64,000 bases of DNA. Source: Fusarium oxysporum f. sp. lycopersici 4287. Lineage: Eukaryota; Ascomycota; Sordariomycetes; Hypocreales; Nectriaceae. Positions 57,231 to 64,000 of this stretch are shown piece after piece (the first letter of the stretch is position 1; the number at the start of each line of letters is the position of its first letter). The position numbers and the translations under genes were made by a program. The DNA is taken from contig NC_030986.1 of the NCBI RefSeq assembly GCF_000149955.1, positions 6,790,981 to 6,854,980 of the forward strand, read 5' to 3'. A model generated the notes under the pieces. The model saw nothing but the letters and a program-made list of their open reading frames with translations. It was not told where the DNA came from and made no database searches.

Positions 57231-57714
57231 AGAACGATAAGAATCCAGTGTTCCAAGCGCATAATGTATTCTTAGTTTGATGTTTGTTAGGAGCATACAT
57301 GTAAATTCTCTTCTCTGGCCACATTCGTATTAGTACCACTATGAAATGCTCACAACTAGCTATACTAAGATACCACACTGTAGTTCAGAAGCCCCTTAAA
57401 GGGCTCAAGAGCACCGCAGGCATCGCAGACAGGACGCCTTTCGTCGCATTTCTTGCGACGGAGGCGACAAGTCTAACAGCCCGCGTTGGAACGCACCTTT
57501 GAAGACATGAAGTTGCGAAACATGGTGGCTAGTGGAGAAGATGCCCCCTGAGCCTGTTGAAACAGTGGATATGACGGCATTAGTGACTTTCTTGTAGATG
57601 ATTAAGATCAGAGGGATATTAATAAGCTGTTGCATTGATGAAAGATGCAAGTTTGTTTATACTATAAGTTATACATAGAAATTTATTTAAAATAAGTAAG
57701 TAATAAAAATACTA
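57231..57714. other. Intergenic region
   Basis: A short minus-strand frame (57650-57405) has no domain. Nothing else recognised. Confidence 0.4.
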
Positions 57715-57716
57715 TA

Positions 57717-59576
57717 ACGTATTTTATAAGCGAGTGAGCCATATAAGCGAGTGAGCCAAAAATCCCTCACCTTACAGTATCACTATTCAATTCAATATTT
57801 ATCAACAACCCAATATGTCACAGTCCTTATATGAGGCTAGGGTCCTTCTTGCCCTTCAGGCCCTTCAAAATAACCCGAAATTAAGTGTCCGAAAGGCAGC
57901 AACCATATATCAAATCAATCGCTGCACCTTAGGTCGCCGCCAGAAGGGAATTCAATCAACACGCAATACCACTACAAAGTCACGGAATCTATCTGATCTA
58001 GAGGAGCAGATAATAGTTCAATTCATTCTTGACCTAGATTCGCGAGTATTTCCCCCACGGCGCGATTTTGTAGAAAAAATGGCTAATTCTCTACTTGCCG
58101 ATCGCGATGCATCACCAGTTGGCAAGCTCTGGGTTCATAACTTTATCCAGCGACAACCACAGCTTATAACGCGTCGATTTCGGAGATATGACTATCAGAG
58201 AGCCAAATGTGAAGATCCGACTATTATTCGTGACTGGTTTCGCCTCGTAGAGAATACGATCGCGAAATACGGTATCCAATTGGATGATATGTGGAATTTT
58301 GATGAGACCGGCTTTATGATGGGCATGATTGAGCCCGGGATGGTCGTCACAAGCTCAGAAAGGCAAGGGATGCCGAAAAAAGTCCAGCCTGGAAATCGTG
58401 AATGGATTACTGTGATTCAGGCGATCAATGCAGAAGGTCAATCGATCCCGCCGTTTATCATTGGTTCAGGCCAATATCATCTTGCCAATTGGTATCGAGA
58501 ATGCGACCTACCAGGCGATTGGGTCATTGCATTGAGCGAAAATGGATGGACTAATAACCAGCTAGGTCTTGACTGGCTCAGGCACTTTAATCGGTCAACA
58601 AAGGACCGATCAGTTGGTTCTTATCGTCTTTTGATCCTTGATGGTCATGAAAGCCATCACTCGGCCGAATTCATGAGATATTGTGAGGAGAATAAGATTA
58701 TTACATTATGCATGCCTGCTCATGCCTCTCATCTACTCCAGCCTCTTGATGTCGGCTGCTTTGGACCGCTGAAAAAGGCTTATGGGCGAGAAATAGAGCG
58801 TCTAATGAGATGCTCTATAAACCATATCTCTAAGACCGAGTTCTTTCCTGCCTTCTATGCCGCCCACCAAGCTACTATTACAGAAAGTAATATCCGGGGA
58901 GGTTTTAGAGGAGCTGGGCTTGCTCCCCTTGACCCAGAAAATGTCATCTCAAAGCTTGATATACAGTTACAGACCCCGACGCCTCCTGTAGAGGTCTCGG
59001 CACCTTCGACCCCCTGGGCTTCAAGGACCCCTAAGACAGTATTAGAGGCCCAATCGCATTCTAAATATCTACAGGCACGGATTGTTAATCACAAGAGCAG
59101 CTCCCCAGAGTCAATTATCCAAGCTATTAGGTATTTTGAGAAGGGAAATAGCATCGTTATCCATGAGGTGGCCTTGCTGAAGGATAGGGTTCGACAACTT
59201 GAACAAGAGAATCAGACACTAGGGCGGCGCCAGAGGGTAAAAAGAACTAGACTACAGAAAGGAGGGCCTTTGACTGTAGAAGAGGCATCACAAGCAATTG
59301 ATCAGATGGATGTTCATATGCAGGTAGCGGCCGAGTCGTCAAGAAGTGGTGGTTGCAGAGGGTCAAAAGGACCGAGGGTTATGCATTGTGGCAAATGCGG
59401 CAAGGCCGGGCATAATGCAAGGACCTGTCAGGAGGAAATCGAGGTCAATATGGAAGAATATAGCGATTAGTTTTAATTAATCTGATAGATTGTGATGTTT
59501 TTAAGAGTAATCTTATTATGTAGGTGATGAAAGGTGGCTCATTCGCTTATATGGCTCACTCGCTTATAAAATACGT
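57717..59576 (+). mobile_element. Pogo element C, complete (1860 bp)
   Basis: TA flanks at 57715-57716 and 59577-59578. The left end reads ACGTATTTTATAAGC, GAGTGAGCC, ATATAAGC, GAGTGAGCC; the right end is the inverse with one change in the inner word. The transposase is intact. First of three head-to-tail elements. Confidence 0.92.
57815..59470 (+). CDS. Pogo-like DD35D transposase C, intact (551 aa)
   Basis: Same layout as transposase B. Recognition-helix residues are NRCTLGRRQK at 35-44. Catalytic Asp163 (NFDETGF), Asp276 (ILDGHES) and Asp312 (QPLDVG). A coiled coil precedes the C-terminal CCHC knuckle, CGKCGKAGHNARTC. No stop or frameshift occurs. The word in its ends, GAGTGAGCC, is shared with element E, as is the NR.TLGRRQ helix. 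Confidence 0.95.
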   Translation: MSQSLYEARVLLALQALQNNPKLSVRKAATIYQINRCTLGRRQKGIQSTRNTTTKSRNLSDLEEQIIVQFILDLDSRVFPPRRDFVEKMANSLLADRDASPVGKLWVHNFIQRQPQLITRRFRRYDYQRAKCEDPTIIRDWFRLVENTIAKYGIQLDDMWNFDETGFMMGMIEPGMVVTSSERQGMPKKVQPGNREWITVIQAINAEGQSIPPFIIGSGQYHLANWYRECDLPGDWVIALSENGWTNNQLGLDWLRHFNRSTKDRSVGSYRLLILDGHESHHSAEFMRYCEENKIITLCMPAHASHLLQPLDVGCFGPLKKAYGREIERLMRCSINHISKTEFFPAFYAAHQATITESNIRGGFRGAGLAPLDPENVISKLDIQLQTPTPPVEVSAPSTPWASRTPKTVLEAQSHSKYLQARIVNHKSSSPESIIQAIRYFEKGNSIVIHEVALLKDRVRQLEQENQTLGRRQRVKRTRLQKGGPLTVEEASQAIDQMDVHMQVAAESSRSGGCRGSKGPRVMHCGKCGKAGHNARTCQEEIEVNMEEYSD

Positions 59577-59645
59577 TAAATAAAATAAAGTTAAGTATTT
59601 AAAATCTATTAAAACCTATTTTATAAATATTTAAAAAATTATATA

Positions 59646-61505
59646 ACGTGTTTGATAAGCATGCGTCGCAGACAAGCATGCGTCGCACTTTTCCCTCTTA
59701 CATCTAACTTTTTATCTGATCAATTAGTTCTCAACCACCAAACATGTCACAACATTCAGATGAAGCTAGAACCCTCCTTGCCCTTCAGGCGCTTCAGAAT
59801 AACCCAAAATTAAGTATCCGACGCGCTGCAACAATATATGAGATTAATGAGCACCGCCTACGTCGGCGTCAGCAAGGCATTCAATCGCGAAGCGATTTTA
59901 TCCCGAAATCGCGGAAACTATCTGATCTAGAGGAACAGATAATAGTTCAATTCGTCCTTGACCTAGATTCGCGAGGATTTCCCTCGCGATTGCGTTTTGT
60001 GGAAGAAATGGCCAATTCTCTGCTAGCTGACCGCGATGCGTCACCTGTTGGCAAGCGCTGGGCTCATAACTTCATAAAGCGACAACCAGAGCTAAAGATG
60101 CGTTTATTTCGGAGATATAACTATCAGAGAGCTAAATGTGAAGATCCGACTATTATTCGCAATTGGTTCAGGCTCGTACAGAATACAATTGCGAAGTATG
60201 GTATCCGATCAGATGATATCTGGAACTTTGATGAGACTGGCTTTATGATGGGCCTTATTATGGCCGGAATGGTTATCACTGGTTCAGAAAGGCAAGGAAG
60301 GCCAAAATCAGTGCAGCCTGGAAACAGGGAATGAATTACTTTGATCCAGGCGATTAATGCGGAAGGTCAATCGATCGCGCCGTTCATCGTTGGTGCAGGC
60401 CAATATCACCTTGCCAATTGGTACCGAGAATGCAACCTCCCAGGCGATTGGGTTATTGCAACGAGCCAAAATGGTTGGACAAATAACGAGCTAGGTCTTG
60501 AGTGGCTAAAGCACTTTGATCGGTCTACAACTAAACGATCAAATGCTCGGTATCGTCTTTTAATCCTTGATGGTCACGAAAGCCACCACTCGGCCGATTT
60601 TGAGAGATATTGCAAGGAGAACAAGATCATCACGCTCTGTATGCCTGCTCATGCATCTCATCTACTCCAGCCTCTTGATATTGGGTGCTTTGGGCCGTTG
60701 AAACAGGCTTATGGTCGAGAAATAGAGCATCTGATCAGATGCTCTATAACTCACATTTCCAAGACTGAGTTCTTTTCTGCCTTTTATGCTGCATTTAAAG
60801 CTACTTTTACAGAGAGTAATATACGGGGGGGCTTTAGAGGAGCTGGGCTTGCTCCTCTTAACCCGGAAACTGTAATCTCAAAGCTTGATGTGCAGCTACG
60901 GACCCCAACGCCTCCTGGGGAGGCCACTCAACCATCAACACCATGGGCTTCAAAGACCCCAAAGACAGTAATTGAGGCCCAATCTCAGTCTGAATACCTC
61001 GAAAAGCGAATCAGAAGGCATCATAGTAGCTCCCCAGGGTCTATTATTAAAGCTTTAAAGTCAGCTACTAAGGCAACAAAGGCAGTCATGCATGAAGTTA
61101 CCTTATTGAGGGCTGAGCTCCGGAATCTTCGAGATGCAAATGAGATACTAAGCCGGCGCCGGAGGGCAAAAAGGACTAGACTACAGAAAGGAGGGACTAT
61201 GACTGTACAGGAAGCATCACAAGTAATTGATCAGATGGATGTTAATGCGCAGGTAGTAGCCGAATCATCAAGAAGTGGTGGTCAAGCAAGGTCGGAGCGA
61301 CCAGGTAGTCGACGCTGTGGTATATGCGGCAAGGCCGGGCATAATGCAAGGACCTGTCAGGTAGTAATTGAGATATCTGGGGAAGAGTATAGTGAGTAGT
61401 TTTAATTGATCAGATGGTTTGTTGAGGTTTTAGAGTTATTTGAAGTTAAGAGGCTAGGAAAAGTGCGACGCATGCTTGTCTGCGACGCATGCTTATCAAA
61501 CACGT
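59646..61505 (+). mobile_element. Pogo element D (1860 bp)
   Basis: TA flanks at 59644-59645 and 61506-61507. Ends read ACGTGTTTGATAAGC, then ATGCGTCGC twice, 17 bp apart with AGACAAGC between. It lies 69 bp after element C. Confidence 0.92.
59744..61399 (+). pseudogene. Pogo-like transposase D, one nonsense codon
   Basis: A frame of 552 codons is interrupted only by TGA at 60332-60334. The Trp codon TGG stands at that place in B, C and E (NREW), so this is a single G-to-A change. Helix residues are NEHRLRRRQQ at 35-44. All three catalytic Asp and the CCHC knuckle (CGICGKAGHNARTC) remain. The gene is probably only recently silenced. Confidence 0.93.
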
Positions 61506-61519
61506 TATATTAAATATTA

Positions 61520-63376
61520 ACGTGTATGATAAGCGAGTGAGCCAGACAAGCAAGTGAGCCAAAAATCCCTCACCTTACAACATTATAATTCAATCAGCTA
61601 TATCTCAACCAACAAATATGCCACAGTCCTCAAATGAAGCTAGAATCCTTCTTGCCCTTCAGGCCCTTCAAGATAACCCTAAACTTACAGTCCGACGGGC
61701 GGCAAATATCTACGATGTCAACCGTAGTACCTTAGGTCGCCGCCAGCATGGCATTCTTTCAAAGCGTGATACTCCCACAAAGTCACGGAAACTATCTGAT
61801 CAGGAAGAGCAGATAATAGTCCAATTCATTTTAGACCTAGATTCGCGAGGATTTCCCTCGCGACTATCGTATGTGGAAGATATCGCGAATTCTCTATGTG
61901 CCAACCGCGATATACCACCTGTTGGCAAGCGCTGGGCTTATAACTTCATTAAGCGACAACCAGAGCTAAAGACACGTCAATTTCGGAGATATGACTATCA
62001 GAGAGCTAAATGCGAAGATCCGACTATTATTCGTGGCTGGTTTCGGCTCGTAGAGAATACAATCGCAAAATATGGTATCCGATCAGATGATATCTGGAAC
62101 TTTGATGAGACCGGCTTTATGATGGGCGTAATTGAGCCCGGAACAGTCGTTACAAGCTCCTATAGGCAAGGAAGACCAAAGCAAGTACAGCCTGGAAACC
62201 GCGAATGGATTACTGTGATCGAGGGGATTAATGCGGAAGGCCAATCGATCCCGCCGTTTATCATTGGTGCAGGTAAGGATCACCTCGCCAATTGGTACCA
62301 AGAATGCGACCTTCCCGGCGATTGGGTTATTGCATTGAGTGAGAAAGGATGGACTGATAATAAGCTGGGCCTTGAGTGGCTAAAGCATTTTGATCAGGCT
62401 ACAGCTAAGCGAACGAACAGTCGCTATCGCCTCTTGATCCTTGATGGTCATGAAAGTCACCACTCCGTCGAATTCGAGGAATATTGCAAGGAGAACAAGA
62501 TTATCACACTCTGTATGCCTGCTCATGCCTCTCATCTACTTCAGCCTCTTGACGTAGGGTGCTTTGGGCCGCTGAAAAAGGCATACGGTCGAGAAATAGA
62601 GCATCTGATCAGATGCTTTATAACCCATATTACCAAGACCGAGTTCTTTCCTGCCTTTCATGTCGCCCACCAAGCTGCTATTACAGAAAGCAATATTAAG
62701 GGAGGTTTTAGAGGAGCTGGACTTGCTCCCTTTGACCCAGAAAATGTCATCTCGAAGCTTGATGTGCAGCTACGGACTCCAACGCCTCCCGTAGAGGTCA
62801 CAATACCATCGACCCCTTGGACTGCAAGGACCCCAAAGACAGTACTAGAGGCCCAATCGCACTCCAAGTATCTGCAAGGAAGGATCAGAAATCATAAGAG
62901 CAGCTCCCCTGAGTCAATAATTAAAGCCGTAAAGCATTTTGAGAAGGCAACAACTGTTCTTATGGATAAGATGGTCTTACTACATAATAGGAATCAACAA
63001 CTTGAACAACAAAATAAGATAGTAGGGCGACGCCGGAGGGGAAAAAGGACTAGGGTACAAAAAGAAGGGCCTTTAACTATAGGGGAAGCATCACAAGCAA
63101 TTGATCAGATAGATATTGATGCGCAGGTAACAGCTGAAGCCTCGAGAGGTGGTCGCGGAAGGTCACAAGGAGCAAAGGTCCGGCAGTGTAGTATTTGCGG
63201 AAAGACCGGGCATAATGCAAGGACCTGTCAGGAGGCAATTGAAGTCAATAGGGAATAGTATAGCGATTAATTTTAATTGATCAGATAGGTTGTGGTGTTT
63301 TTATTGCGAATTTCATTTGGAAAGTTAAGATATGTGGCTCACTCGCTTGTCTGGCTCACTCGCTTATCATACACGT
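61520..63376 (+). mobile_element. Pogo element E (1857 bp)
   Basis: TA flanks at 61518-61519 and 63377-63378. The left end reads ACGTGTATGATAAGC, GAGTGAGCC, AGACAAGC, AAGTGAGCC. It lies 14 bp after element D. Confidence 0.92.
61618..63258 (+). CDS. Pogo-like DD35D transposase E (546 aa, five residues short)
   Basis: Same domains as B and C. Helix residues NRSTLGRRQH at 35-44; catalytic Asp163, Asp276, Asp312; CCHC knuckle CSICGKTGHNARTC. The frame ends at TAG just before the usual EYSD tail, so only the last few residues are lost. Q.G.Y/H residues near GAGKDH differ from the GQYH of its relatives. It may still be active. Confidence 0.92.
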   Translation: MPQSSNEARILLALQALQDNPKLTVRRAANIYDVNRSTLGRRQHGILSKRDTPTKSRKLSDQEEQIIVQFILDLDSRGFPSRLSYVEDIANSLCANRDIPPVGKRWAYNFIKRQPELKTRQFRRYDYQRAKCEDPTIIRGWFRLVENTIAKYGIRSDDIWNFDETGFMMGVIEPGTVVTSSYRQGRPKQVQPGNREWITVIEGINAEGQSIPPFIIGAGKDHLANWYQECDLPGDWVIALSEKGWTDNKLGLEWLKHFDQATAKRTNSRYRLLILDGHESHHSVEFEEYCKENKIITLCMPAHASHLLQPLDVGCFGPLKKAYGREIEHLIRCFITHITKTEFFPAFHVAHQAAITESNIKGGFRGAGLAPFDPENVISKLDVQLRTPTPPVEVTIPSTPWTARTPKTVLEAQSHSKYLQGRIRNHKSSSPESIIKAVKHFEKATTVLMDKMVLLHNRNQQLEQQNKIVGRRRRGKRTRVQKEGPLTIGEASQAIDQIDIDAQVTAEASRGGRGRSQGAKVRQCSICGKTGHNARTCQEAIEVNRE

Positions 63377-63377
63377 T

Positions 63378-63673
63378 ATATATATAGGAGTAGCTTTAAA
63401 ATTATATAATTTATATAAAACAAAAGTTATATAAAATAAGCTTAAAATAATATATAATTTTAAAATTAAGATTTTCTTAAGAAAATATTTAAGCTTATAA
63501 GCTTAAAGCCTTATATTAAAGTAAATAAGGCTTTTAAAATACTTTTTAACATATATAAGTATTATTATTTATTAAAATTAAATTATATATAAACTTAAAG
63601 TTATAAGTATTTTTATAAATATTTTTATTTTTATTTTAAAATTTTAAAATTTATATATAATCTAAGAATTAAA
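63378..63673. other. AT-rich spacer
   Basis: Almost only A and T, no gene. If the LTR that follows is a 5' LTR in minus orientation, this would be its RIP-decayed interior. Confidence 0.5.
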
Positions 63674-64000
63674 TGTGACGGTTGGTTCCCAACTGTGGAT
63701 AAACTAAGCCGTGCTAGGTTTATTGTTGGCAGATTGCGTAGGGCGTGATGCTGAGCTTGTCGAAATGTCACGTCTCTTAATGGTAGATTCAATGCGTGTT
63801 AGGCTTGATCAATGTAAAGAAGTTTTATTGATAGCTGGTGAGCTAGAATCTATGAAAGTGCAAATGAATGTGTTCTATATATACTAGAGTGGTCGTGGTT
63901 GATCTGTGAGGTTGTCGCGGGATCAGTGATGATCCAAGTGGATCAGTACTGATCGCGGTGGATCAGCTCTGATCGTAGAGTCTTGGCGCTGATCGTCTTC
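63674..64000 (-). repeat. Copia-type LTR, minus orientation, cut by window edge
   Basis: In element orientation it ends CGTCACA at 63674. About 220 bp are nearly identical to the 3' part of the LTR at 13407-13797. In U3, three 14-bp imperfect palindromes of the type GATCAGNNCTGATC begin at 63921, 63941 and 63961, exactly 20 bp apart. A TATATATA box is at about 63876. The rest lies outside the window. Confidence 0.85.

Noticed and set aside
1..64000. CRISPR array, phage or prokaryotic operon
   Set aside because: No regular spacer-repeat array was seen; genes are spliced and of fungal type.

Overview
The window looks like an accessory, transposon-rich and probably subtelomeric segment of a filamentous ascomycete, most likely of the Aspergillus/Penicillium (Eurotiomycetes) type. 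Support: short GT-AG introns of about 50-105 nt, fungal bZIP, bHLH, RING, CCCH and Reg1-type proteins, pogo/Fot1, hAT, MULE, Copia and Tad-like elements, and repeat copies decayed by C-to-T/G-to-A change, as repeat-induced point mutation (RIP) produces. No prokaryotic operon structure, rRNA, tRNA or CRISPR array was seen.

Layout. 0-4.6 kb: the 3' end of a bZIP-type gene, a weak gene candidate, a gene-poor stretch and one conserved fungal gene (3609-4547). 4.9-8.6 kb: two pogo-like copies and the end of a hAT element, rearranged together. 8.7-9.5 kb: a bZIP gene. 10-18.9 kb: decayed MULE, a MULE derivative with perfect 75-bp inverted repeats, a Copia LTR and pol remnant, and two hAT remnants, one still bounded by an 8-bp target duplication. 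19-24 kb: an ATF/CREB-like bZIP gene and a small ECL1-like gene. 24.8-36 kb: a dead pogo copy, a three-exon RING-H2 membrane gene, a hAT transposase pseudogene, a bHLH gene, another pogo relic and a RIP-mutated LINE tail. 36.6-38.1 kb: a multi-exon CCCH zinc-finger gene. 39.4-41.7 kb: pieces of a telomere-linked RecQ-type helicase. 42.1-45.8 kb: a large intronless secreted protein with chitin-binding-like modules and a permuted papain-like domain, plausibly of bacterial origin. 46.8-53.1 kb: a stack of LINE relic, pogo MITE, intact 1.86-kb pogo element and intact 2.88-kb DD35D element. 54.3-56.1 kb: a Reg1-like PP1 regulator. 56.3-63.4 kb: a LINE 3' end and a head-to-tail array of three 1.86-kb pogo elements. 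63.7 kb to the end: a Copia-type LTR.

Main observation. The five related pogo transposases and one MITE share one terminal design: a common outer block, then a 9-bp word written twice 17 bp apart. The word differs between subfamilies (GAGTGAGCC, ATGCGTCGC, ATGCCGATC, GAGTGGACC). It appears to change together with the recognition-helix residues (35-44) of the N-terminal helix-turn-helix, and the two transposases that share a word also share that helix. This suggests a readable protein-DNA specificity code that keeps sibling transposons apart. The host genes are unrelated regulators and do not form a pathway.
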